The notes beneath the pieces are model-generated. The model did not search any database. It was not told the DNA's origin and was given only the letters and a program-made list of their open reading frames with translations. Position numbers and translations under genes: made by a program. DNA of 64,000 bases from Globodera rostochiensis (Eukaryota > Nematoda > Chromadorea > Rhabditida > Heteroderidae), in contig JAEVLN010000001.1 of the NCBI GenBank assembly GCA_018350325.1, forward strand, positions 4,865,254 to 4,929,253, read 5' to 3'. Of the stretch, positions 47,401-59,400 are shown piece after piece; the first letter of the stretch is position 1, and every line of letters begins with the position of its first letter.

Positions 47401-50400
47401 GAGGAGCTCAGCGAGCATTTGGACAACCTCGAGAGGCTTCTGGACCGTATGAATTCGCTTGACGAAGAAGCCGCAGAGGACGGCACATTTACACTTCTTA
47501 CAGTCATTTCGCACTTTACCGGATAAGTGACGTCTTCCGCTCGAATTGTTCAGGAACAGTCGGGAAACATCTCGCAAATCCTCAGGACGCGGGGGGACGC
47601 ATTGGCCAACGCGGTCCAAGAAAGGTGCGCTCAGCTGCGGAATGCGGTTACTCGTTGCGAACATTTTGAGCAGAAACTGTGCAAAATGCAGGGCTGGTGC
47701 ACGTAAGTTGCACTCGGAACGGATGAATTGGGTAACTTCGCATTCCTTTCGAGGCTCATTCACCAAATTCTCAACCAGCGATTTGCATCCGACACTTCTG
47801 CATTGGAAGTGCCGCACGAATACAAGGTCCGGTGGGTCAGAAAGTGCCAATGTGCGGACACTGGAATTCAGTGCCGAATTAGCTGTTTCTACATTTAAAA
47901 ATGATTAAAACTTTCAAAAGTTTGGTAAAACATATAGAGCTGGGTGCCTCCATTTTTCAAAATAGGAGTCTGGAAAAGGGAGTTTCTATAAGTTTAAGGG
48001 ATCACTAATGGTCGACCGTAAAAGTTCTACCCGTGGGAGAGATTTATTTGTCAGTTAAATTTACATTTTACAGGATGCCCAACGAACGGGAAGCCTTTTT
48101 AAAGTAAGAAAGTGTAAGAAGCATATTTTGCGTTTGGATGATTAAATTATGAAGACATTGATTGTTTATGCATTTTAAGCAAGTGGATAAAGAGTTCATG
48201 GAGTTCGATGCATTAGTCGACGAGTTGGAGCAGTACATCGGCCAGTCAAAGTTTGAGTTCGCATCAACGGAACGCCTTAGATTGCAGCTGAACCACGCCA
48301 ATGAACAAATTGAACAGCTGAGGTCGAAATATGGAGAGTTCAAGCAACCGATAACGCTGTATGAAAAGATGGAGCGAATTCAGAAACAGCTGGAAGAAGC
48401 AAATTCGTCCATGAAAGACTTAAAGGAGGAGATCCAAGTCAGTGCATCAAAGAACAACACTTTCTCTCCTTCCTTCGAGAAAGGGAACAAAATGCGAATT
48501 GATTGGGGATATGGCATAATAACTGCTAATTACCTAATTGGATATTTTGTTTTGAAGGCAGAGAATTGCGAGTTCTTTGTTCTGCACGCGCGTCAAATAG
48601 CAGTTCAGCTGCAGGATTTGGGGTCCGAATGTGCCGCTTGCGAAGTGGCGCGCGACACTCTGATCCGGGAGGGCATTTTGGAGGAGGAGCAGGCGTTGAA
48701 CATATCGACGAGACTCGCTCAACTGAACGCAAAATGCGTGGAAGAATTGGAGCCTAAGGCCCTGAGAGCGGTGCATAGATTTGAGAGGGCAGCCGAGCTG
48801 TTGCAGAAGTTGGAGCGGGAGAAAGCGGTCATGGAGAAATTGGCGAAGGAGGCGGAGAACAGAGTGGGCGAGGGAAAGGTGAGGCAAGGCGATCAGAGGC
48901 CCTGAAGCGGCGATCTCTTTTGATCAATATTCCTTGAAGCGGCGATCTCTTTTGATCAATATTCATTGAAGGGGCGATCTCTTTTGATCAATATTCCTTG
49001 AAGTGGCGATCTCTTTTGATCAATATTCCTTGAAGGGGCGATCTCTTTTGATCAATATTCCTTGAAGCGGCGATCTCTTTTGATCAATATTCCTTGAAGG
49101 GGCGATCTCTTTTGATCAATATTCCTTGAAGGGGCGATCTCTTTTGATCAATATTCCTTGAAGGGGCGATCTCTTTTGATCAATATTCCTTCAGAATCAT
49201 CCTTTGACAATAACGGCTATGGATGAACTGAATCGACAGGTAAAAGCAGCGACAGACGCGGCCGGAAAGACGAAGTTTGTGTGCCTTAAAGATTGGTGGG
49301 CAAACTCGAGTCACCTTCGAAAAACGATACTCGAATAATGTCCATTAATTAATTCGCCGATCATAGACTGTTGTATTCTATTGAGTTGTTAATTGAGGGA
49401 GCTGGAGCAGTTACTGAAACAATTGTCGATTCAACTGCAAAAGGACATTTATGAAAGCATCGCGGTAACTGAACAAAAATGTGCCCAATTGAAGGAACAA
49501 ATTGACCAATGGGCGGAAAAGACGGCGGAGGTCATCAAAAAACGATCATTGCCCACTCCCATTGGCTGCTTCAAAAGGTTGGACGGCAGCGTCTTCGGTT
49601 GGCGCACCAGTGCAAGTCGCCCAATAGAGCCGATGGAATTGGGCAATGATTCCTCCCTCCTCCTGCCGAGGAGAGAGTTGGCCACGGCACTTCTCACAAT
49701 GTTCAGAATATTTAGGATGGACCGGTTCAAATAGACGAAGAGAAAGTGTTGGCCGAAGTTGCAGAGATGGCACAAACACTCGGAGAAAGTATTGGAAGGG
49801 TTGAGGCCATGTTGGCAGAAGGACAATTGGACGCCACATTTCTGGAGCAGTTCGTTTTAGGGACAATTGTTTTCGCTAATTAGCTGCCCTCAGGGCAAAC
49901 AAATTCGACTAAACGAATATCTGTCCGTTTCAGACAACTGAACGACATTCAGCCGGAGAAGGAGCGCTATGAGAGAAAGACGTTGGAAATGTTGGATAAC
50001 ACTGAATATCGTAAAAGGGTGGCACCGGCTCTGGCCGATCTTACCTTCCGATGGCAGAGGCTGATCACGAGGAGCAGAGAGGCGAAGAAGACGCGGAAGG
50101 AATCGAAGAAGTCTCGTGAGCCCGAAGAATCGGAAAAGGTAGTGAACATTATGACTAAAAGCAACCTGCTGAGCGTGTTCAGGAGACAGAGAGAGCGTCG
50201 CCGAGTCCGGGAAAAGCTGAAGAAGCTATTCGGGGCTCAAACTTTGGCCTTAAAGTTCAGACGATGATCGAAGTCTTCGAAAAAGCGGCCCAGCAGTTGA
50301 ACTTTCAGAAACGTCCTCTGAGCAGTCTGAAGGAGTGGGAACAGAGACTTTCGGTGGGTTTTTTTGGGGGAGGGGGGGGGGGGATCCGATCCTTAAACGC

Positions 50401-53400
50401 CAGAAATTTTGTTCATTTTCCTGTAGCATTCAAATCAATTTGTGACGACGCAAAAATTGCGTTTTGATGAATTAATCGCGGAAGGAAAGCGACTGACCGA
50501 AAGTGGCCCAATGGAATTGGAGGTGTCCGCAGCACTTGCCAAGCTGGACAAGCTGATTGAGCTGGTTCACCAGCTCGACAAACAAATTGAGAGCCAGGAG
50601 GACCGTTTGTTCTGGACCAACAAACAATTGGCAAAGCTGGACGAGCAGGCGGAATTGGTCCGAGAACGGATGGACACATTGGAACGGAGGACGGAACAGC
50701 TCGACAAAACGGCGACGGACCAAACTCCGATCATTGTGAGTTACTTCTGAACAGAACACTGGTTTGCATCATCTATGATGATCACGGGTACCCCCCCCCC
50801 CCCTCCATTGCTTACACAAAATTGCTAATATTTTTGGTTTTTCGATCGCCGGCCGTTCGGTGTGTCGATGCTTTTTCGTGTTTCCCTCAAGTGCCGTTGG
50901 CTTACAAATTAGCGTTCTCAGTCAATTGGTGGCGAAGTGTTCGTGGGGAGGGAGGGAATAAATTCTTCGCTTTCATTCGTCTTATGCATCTGCCAGCGGT
51001 GGTCGGCTTCATCCCTTTCACAATTATTGCTGCTTAAGGCTCCCCCCCGCCACAACAATCCCTCCACCCACAACACTCTCAACTATTCTCATCTTTTATT
51101 GGTGTAAATTAATTTTTGAAAATTTTTTAGAAATATCGGGAAGTAACGTTTTTTTACTAAAATCCTATCAGTTAATTTTTTTCAGATGGATATATTTTTA
51201 CTATGATAAAACGCTAAATTTTCAATTTTCCTGGCGGTCCAACCATCACCGTCGGACACCTCCAAAAAAATGAAAAAACCCCAGAAAAATTGGATTATTC
51301 TTTTAGAAATCCCCCCCCCCCTTCACTTATTACCAACCGCCGATTTTTCTCCCATTGTTTGACATCAAAAGGCTCTAAACAGCAGCAGAAGGATGTGCCC
51401 GGGGGGGGGGGGAAGCGGACGGACGCATATCAATTTCAACTTCATTTTGGCTTATGTGCGAAACATTGAGACAAACTTAAGCCATGTCCAGCTTAGCTCT
51501 TCAGCGCTAAGCCTCTGCTGCTGTCCAAACAAAGAAAGGATCGATGAATCTTTTGGCTTTTGGATTTAAAGGGGGGGGGGATGGTCAGTGGCCATCACTC
51601 AGTCGGTCAGTCAGTGGACTTACACAGCCCCCTCCCCGTAACTCGGCGGTAGATGACGCCAAAATGTAATAAGCATTGGTTAAATGACTCACGCCAAGGA
51701 ATTCCCCTCCCCCCCCCCTCCCCCCCCCCCCCCCCCTCCCCCTCCCCCCCTCCCCCTCCCCCCCCCTCCCCTCCCCTCCCCCACCTCCCCAGAATTCGTT
51801 GGCAAATTGTCACTCGCCCAAACATTTCTTTAACGCAGTTTCCTCATCTCCAACACCAACAATGACCTCGTCCCACCCATTCTTCCAATCCATTTTCCCA
51901 TTTTCATCTCCCCCCCCCTCTCGTTCCTCCCATTATGCAATTCTACAGCCGGTCCCCCCCCCCCTCTTCGACGAATAAATCATTTCTCGCGACTATTTTC
52001 CCTAAAATGTGCCTCAATTGAAAGGTGGTCGTTGTCGGCATTCCATTGTGGCAAAAGATCATTTTTGTTTTGGAGTTGGTTAATTCGTCTGTAAATTAGG
52101 AATATTACCTGGGATAATGGAGGGAAAGAACCCGCCGATGGGACGGACGGCAGGTCGGGGGCGTGTCTAATCTGTGCTTCTTCCACTGATCATTCCGCTT
52201 GACCCCCTCCCCCCCCCTCCCTTCAATCATCGATCGTCGTCCTTGGCGACACTCCGAATTCAATGGAACTCCCCGCCGGTGACTTACACTATATCCCACC
52301 CGACATTAATTATTATTCCCTTTTCGTCACCTGTCATCATCATCCTTCTGTACACAAACTATCGAGAAACTTCCGAATTGAACGGTTTGCCCTTTCCCCC
52401 TCTTCCGATCGGCGATCAGCTTCCGCTGATCTATCCATCCATCCTACCGCATGTTTCTTCTCTTCAATCATTTCCTTCAAGCCAACATTCCGAGTAAAGT
52501 CGCCATCCTTCATCTCAGACCATTCGATACGAACTGATGGACACCAATGGCCAGCTCCAACTGCTTCAACTTTCTTCCGATGAGTTGCGCTCCAATTTGC
52601 CCCCGTCACTGTGTGAAGAACAAATTGGAAGCGACGTGCTGGAAGAGCTGAACGTGCAGCTTAAACAGATCGAATCGCGCATTCAATCCGCACTTATGTT
52701 TGCCCTACAAGCCCAACAAGAAGAGGTGGCGGAGGAGGAAAAATGTGAGGAGCCTCGTTTATGCCAAAATACAAAATGGCAACATTTATAAATTAGGAAA
52801 ATAATTTCGAAAAGAATCGATTACATCTAAGCCGTCCCATTCAGCAGCAGAGCAACGACACGAATCATTAGCGGCGGAGGAGGGAGAAGAAAGTGATGGC
52901 ATTGAAGAGGGAACATTGTTGGCATTGGACGCGTACGGAACGGAGGACGAGGAGGGCAAACGGAGCGAGCGAATGGGTGGGGCGGGAGAGAGGAAGGAGC
53001 TGTTGGAGAGCTCAGTTAGCACGAGGATGCCAATGCCAAGGCGACCTTCGGCACAATTGCAACGGACGAAAGAGACGGGAATAGGTGGGCCAGGAGACGA
53101 AGACGAACTGCAGCCGAAACTGGACGAGCAGGTCGACTTGAATCAATTTTACGTGAACATGGACATTATGGAGGAGTTCATGGAGCAGCCGGAGCTGTTG
53201 CCCTACGAGGGGTTTGACGAAAAGGCTGATATTTTAAATGTGATACTAAAATTTGAATGCAGAATCACCAGTTCATATTTAAGGATTTTGAAACGGAATT
53301 GGAGAGGGGACAACAGCTGGTGATGGCATCACAAATGACCATGGAGGTCGGCCAGGCAGAGAACATCATGGAGCGCTTAAATGGCCTTAAGGCACAACTT

Positions 53401-56400
53401 GCACAACGTAAAGTCGAGCTGGAGAAGCGTCGGGAGACAGTGCAAAATCTGGAGGAGCTGTACACACAATGCGAAGGAATGTTGGATGAACTGTCCCAAC
53501 AATGTCGTACACAACAATCTCCGAAAAGAGTCAAATCGCCCGAGGGGCAGCAAGTGAGGGTTCATCTGACTTTATGCAAATGCTGCTGCTTCCATTTGCC
53601 AGAAAAAGCCTCCTCCACGGAACGAATCGCCCGATTTGGATGAGTTGGAAGCCATGCAAACGGCACTCGAGAATCGTGTTCCTCCAATTGCGTTTCGTCT
53701 TCAACAAATTCAGAATAGGCTTAACGCAATCGCTGAGTACATCTCAACCTCGGCAAGAGACCGCTACCAACAGCGTATTCAATTGTTTGTGGACGACTTC
53801 AATGAATACGCCAAATTGGTGAAGGCGAAGAAACGGGCGATGGAAGAACGGCTGGCAGACCAAACTCGGATTACCGGACAGCTGGAGGAGTTGGAGTTTT
53901 GGTGCGACGAGACTGAGGCACTCGTTGTAAGAATCGAGATTAAAGAGATTTGACCCCCCCCCCCCACTATTTTAGGATTATGATGAACCAATAGGAGCAT
54001 TGAACATGCCGAAATTTGAACAACACATTGAAAAAGTCCGAGAACGGCATGAGTCTGTCGATGCCAAAATGAACTCCTTCCACAACTTGGACAAACTGAA
54101 GGACAAATTTGCTGCACTGGATAGTGTGGAGCAACAGGCAAAGCACGAAGTGCGCAGAAGTGTTGCCCAATTGGGTAAACGGATAAGCGATGTGAGTTGT
54201 TGAACAACGAACCGTTGGAAGGCAATGCCAACCTGCGGATTGCCTCTTTTGCCACTTTTGAATGCCATCAAGCCCAAGCATCAATTATTCATTCGTCGGT
54301 ACACCAACCTCCTCCGCCTCCTGCCCAACTCCTTTATCCCATTCGGAATGAGTCAGTCATTCCCCCCCCCCCCCAACCTCCCCCCACCCCCAACCCCCCA
54401 CCCCCAATCCCCCGTAACCCATCCGTATCGATTCTTCCCCCCGGCAAAGAGAACATCTCTTCCCCATATCGGGCCGTTAGGTTACCTCCGCATCCGCCCG
54501 CCTCCACGCCAAAAAACACTTTTAATTTATTCCCTATTAAAGTGACCATTTGGTCGGCTAAAGTGGTCGGCCCTTCGATCACTTCAGCAGCCTTTCTTTT
54601 TCTTTCCCTCACAAATTAGGGACGCCATCGACAAAACTCATAAACCCGGCAAAGATTTCAAAAAGCCGGCAAAACACCCTCATTTGTATGCATTGATTGA
54701 TATGATCGTGCCCGATCTTTAATTTTATCTTGCCTTTTCTCTTCCCCATTCTTTTCCCCTCGGGGGTTCTTTCTTTCTTTCTTCGTTTTATCTTCTTCCT
54801 TTATAATCTTTGCGCAGCTGTGCACACATCGCCAACATCTGGCGCGTGTTTCGCATTTGTTGCTGGACTTGACTTATTGTTAGGCCCGACACGGCCTCCC
54901 CCCCCCCCCCCCCCAAGTCCAAGGGCAACTTTATTTCTTATTCTTAATCCCTTCCCATTACAAATTAATTCTCATATTTAATTCGTCCATTTTTGTGTAT
55001 TATCAAAGATTCTTTTTCACATTCACTTACATATCGCTTGTTTCAGTTGAGGATGAAGCTGAAAGAGAGGCTGGACAGTCTTCAGGAGGACAAACTGTCC
55101 GTTGAGGAACTTTGGCGCGAATTTGCCGCAATGGAAAAATGGGTGGACGAGGCTCAGAGACAGCTTCGAGCGGTGGAAGATGCCAAAATTTACAAGTGAT
55201 TTTTGCAGACTTTCATTGAAATTGCCTTTCTTTATGAGAGGTCAAAAGCAATATTTTCCCCTTAACTTTAATCATTTTAAGGCCTTCGCTGGCCAACATC
55301 GAAAGATTGGCCAGTCAAATCAGCGAAAATCGGGTCGTTCTTCAAAGCATTAATAGCCGGTTAAGCGATGAGAATAGAATTCAAAATGGAAGCGAAACAA
55401 TGAACGGCAAAGAGGGGACTGTGGAGGGAGAGAATGTTGAGGTGTGGGGGGGAGGGGCTAAAGGATCGATGGGAGGCAACTCCCGCCGATCACTGATCGA
55501 TCGCTTTTAACTCATCGCGACCAATTAAGCGGGTGGGTCGGCTGATCAGCTCCTTCGAGACAGTTACTTCTGCTATCGATCGTCTCCTTGAATTGAGGGT
55601 GCTGACCTCAGAAGATAGTTCGGCAACTGAGGAGGAGATCGAGCAGTTGTACGAACAGATGGACAGCACGAGACAAAAGTTGGCCAAGTGTCAAAAAAAG
55701 ACTCCAAAAATGGGGCTGGGAGATGGGGCGGAGCATGTGCCAATGATCGAATACGGCACGCTCAGCACCGAGGGGGAGGAGGAGGGCGACGAAGCGGCGG
55801 AGGAGCAGCGACAGAATGGCGCGGGGATTGCGCACTCCACACGGCCCCCACGGCGAAAGATGAGTTTGGGGGAGCAGACTCGTCTGGACACTGTCACCCG
55901 ACTTCGTTCATGGCTTCAGGTTGGGCTTTGAATGGGACGGGACGGCGATGCACAGATTGGAAGCATTTAGGAAGTTGAGCGGGACGTGTCAGCCACGGTG
56001 GACTTGTCAGATCAGCACCTGATCAGGCAGACTCTCGGAAAAATGCAGGTTGGTCCGTGAAACGTAAGATTAGCCTCATTCACCGCATTTTCCTATTTTA
56101 CAGAATTGTGTGGATGAGATCCAAATTCATCATTTGGAGATTGTCCGAGTTTTGGAAAGTGCCAAAGATCGATTGATCATTGAAAGGGCCCAACTCTGTA
56201 CGACGGAAATGGAACGTATATTGGGCACCTGCAAAAAGCGCAAGGCTGAGCTTCAGCATATTTTGGAGCAGTGCCGCATTTGGGAACAGTTTCGGTCTTC
56301 AATTGAGCTTTGGCTGACTGATGGTGGGTTCAGCCAGAGTCTTCTGATTCGGGCCGCTTAAATCATTTGTCTTTTGTGCCCTTGGCACCTTTTCTTTCCG

Positions 56401-59400
56401 TTTCGGGACCAACAAACGTTCATTTAGCAAATGATCGTCTGAGTGTTGGGTTACGCGTTGCCGAACTGTCAGATAGCGATTTAATTGAGCAGCTTGAATT
56501 GTGTGACAAGCTGGTGGACGAGTTGAACAATTGGAAAAGCAAATTGCAAGAGCTAAACCGAGTTTCCAATCAGTGAGTATCTTTTGGAATGGAAAGAACT
56601 TCTTCGATTGGCACGTTCAGACTGTTGGACACTCATCGACGTGATAATGGGCACAATTTGTCCCACCAAAGTAGCAAACTGAACACCCAATGGACCAAAT
56701 TCAATGACCAATTGCGAATTCGCCGTGCTGTTCTTGAAGCGGCAAAACGGTCGCGTCACGACTTTCAAACGGCACTTGGACACTTCCAACAGTGGCTGAA
56801 CAAAATGAACATGGAGTTGCGGAAGCTGGACAAGGAGACGGACAACCCGCAAAGACTGAAGGACACCGTGCGACGGAGGGAATGGCTGGCACAAGAAAAG
56901 GTCCCAGACAGAAACAAACAGTCAGCTGAGCTGGTTCTGTTGTTTAAGGCACTTTACGTGCCATAAATGTGTAGTTGGGGGGGGGAGGGGGGAAAGTTAA
57001 TTCTTTAACGGTTTTTTGACGAACTTCCCCAGGAGGCACGGGTGGAAATTGACGCGCACCGCGAGATAATGGAGTCGGTGAGGCGCATGGGACGGAAGCT
57101 AATGGAGGAGCAGCAGCGGGAACTCAGTTCGTCTGCCGGCGATGATTCGCCGCCGCTTGGCGTCTGCCGAGCCGGGGAACAGCTGAAGTGGCGGGTGGAC
57201 GCGGTGGACGGCGAGTGGCAGGCGCTGTTGGAGCTGTCCAGAACTGTGAGGGAGCGGCTGGAAAGTGCGCAGGAGGAATGCGAGCGGCTGACGTGAGTCA
57301 GAAAATTAATAATAATGCGTGTAAATTTCGAATTATGATCGGGAATAAAATCACGAAAAACTACGGAAGGGACCACCACGGCCTCTATACGTCCGTCACT
57401 GCTTGGATGCCTTTTTGAATGAAAATATTCCGAAATGGGACAATTTGTCTTGTTTAAGGCAATCGCTCGCGGACTTTCTTTCGTGGACTGATCAGCAGTT
57501 TAAAACTATTGCCGAATCAAAGCCGATCGGCAACGACTTGGAAGCGGTTCAACGGCAGAATGAAATTGTGCGCACAATCGAACGCACGATTGAGGCGCGC
57601 GAGAGGCAAGTCGACGTGAGTCACTTTCATGGGGAATCGAAATGCTTCATTTTGGATAAATCCCCCACAACAGGAGACCATCAAATTAGCCCACACCTTT
57701 CTGATGCAGCACGACCTTCGACCCGCTCTCCACGTGCCCTCACTGCTCGACGACGACGCCTCCGATCTTTTGACCCCAAAAAGTCGATCACTTTTGCTAA
57801 CTTTCTCTTTATGCTTAAATTCAGACGAAGTTGAACGGGAAGAGCGTCGAATTGGGATGCAGATACTGGCCGACTCCGGCCGACTGCAGACACAATGGCC
57901 TCTTCTGAAAGAACAGCTCGGCCATTGGTCGGAGAATGTGACAAGCGCCCTCAGGGAAATGCAAGAGTTGGACAGGGCAATGGCCGAGGCTCTGCTGTCC
58001 ATCGGTGCCGTAGAGGAAGGTTTGAACGCGCTGAAGCCCGTGGAGCAATTGCGTTTGGAGGAGTTGAAGGTGCTGAACTGTATCGTGAAAAGTCCACAGA
58101 ACGTGTCGGAGAATTGCCGGGGGTTCTTTCGTTAATGCCAAATTCCGAAGGCTGCACGCGCGGAGTGCAACGAATTCCGCCGTCGGGTGCACGAGGCGGG
58201 CACGAGTGTGGACGACGTCAACGACTGGGCAAGCAATCTGCAGGCCGTGAGCATTCAGCTTAGCGAGCGTCTGGACTCGCAGGTGCAGGCGGTGAACGCG
58301 CGCTACGAACGACTGAAGAGGGACATCGGCTGCAGGGGCGCGGCGCTGGAGAGGGCGTTCAGCGACTTTGGACCCTCGAGGTAGCGAGCCACTCGCCAAA
58401 AAGCCGAGCCAACCTTCCCTCCCCTCCAGTGAACATTTTCTTGTGGACCTCGTTGAGCCGCCTTGGCAACGCGCCATCTCTACCGTTAACAGATTGCCAT
58501 ATTACATCGAGTAATCGTTGGATTGGACTTAATTATGTTTTGGAATTGCCCCCCCCCTCACAGCCACAGCAGCGAGCAAACCCAGTGGGACCATCCGTCG
58601 ATGGTCGACATCCTCGAACAGTTGTGCTCTTTCAACCAAGTCAAGTTCAGCGCCTACCGGACCGCCATGAAGCTGCGAGCATTACAAAAACGACTTTGCT
58701 GTACGCAATTTATGGACCTGATGATTTTAATTTATTCAATTAACCAGTGGATTTGATCGATTTGGCCGATCTGAATGTTCAATACGAGAAACAATTGTGC
58801 AATTACACGGACGAACAACGAATCCAAGTGGAGGATGTGATCCAATGTCTTCTCCCACTCTTCGAAAAAGCCCAAGAAGAAAGACCGGCCCTGCTGAGCA
58901 ACGTTTCTTTGGCGGTGGATTTGACGCTGAATTTATTGCTGAACATTTACGACCCGTTACGAATTAAATCTTTTGTTTTGATTGATGTTTTTTGTGCCGT
59001 TTAGATGCCGAGACGGGAAAATGCGCGTCCTTTCATTTAAAGTTGCGCTTGTTGTTCTGTGCCATGTCAGTGAATCAATCAATCGATCAGTCGAAGTGAA
59101 GTCGAATTCGTTCAGGCCAATCTGGAGTCCAAGTATACCTATCTGTTCCATCTGATCTCCGGCCCGAACGGAGTTGACCACAAACGGCTGGCCATTCTCT
59201 TCTACGACCTCATCCACGTCCTTTTCACTTGCGCATTGAAACATTTCCTTTTTATCATTTAAAGATCCCAAAGTTTCTTGGAGAGGCCGCCGCCTTCGGA
59301 GGCTCTAACATTGAGCCGTCCGTCCGTTCGTGCTTTGAACGTGTCAAATTCCCGCCGACCATCAACGTGGAGCAGTTTCTGGAATGGCTGAGGAAAGAGC

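Larger units (their letters stand above)
43725..58380 (+). other. dys-1: Dystrophin spectrin-repeat rod
   Basis: Repeated helical exons carry Trp at fixed heptad positions ([96 protein letters not shown]). They are Leu/Glu/Lys/Gln rich without Cys or Pro. An exact repeat count would need a profile alignment. Confidence 0.85.
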
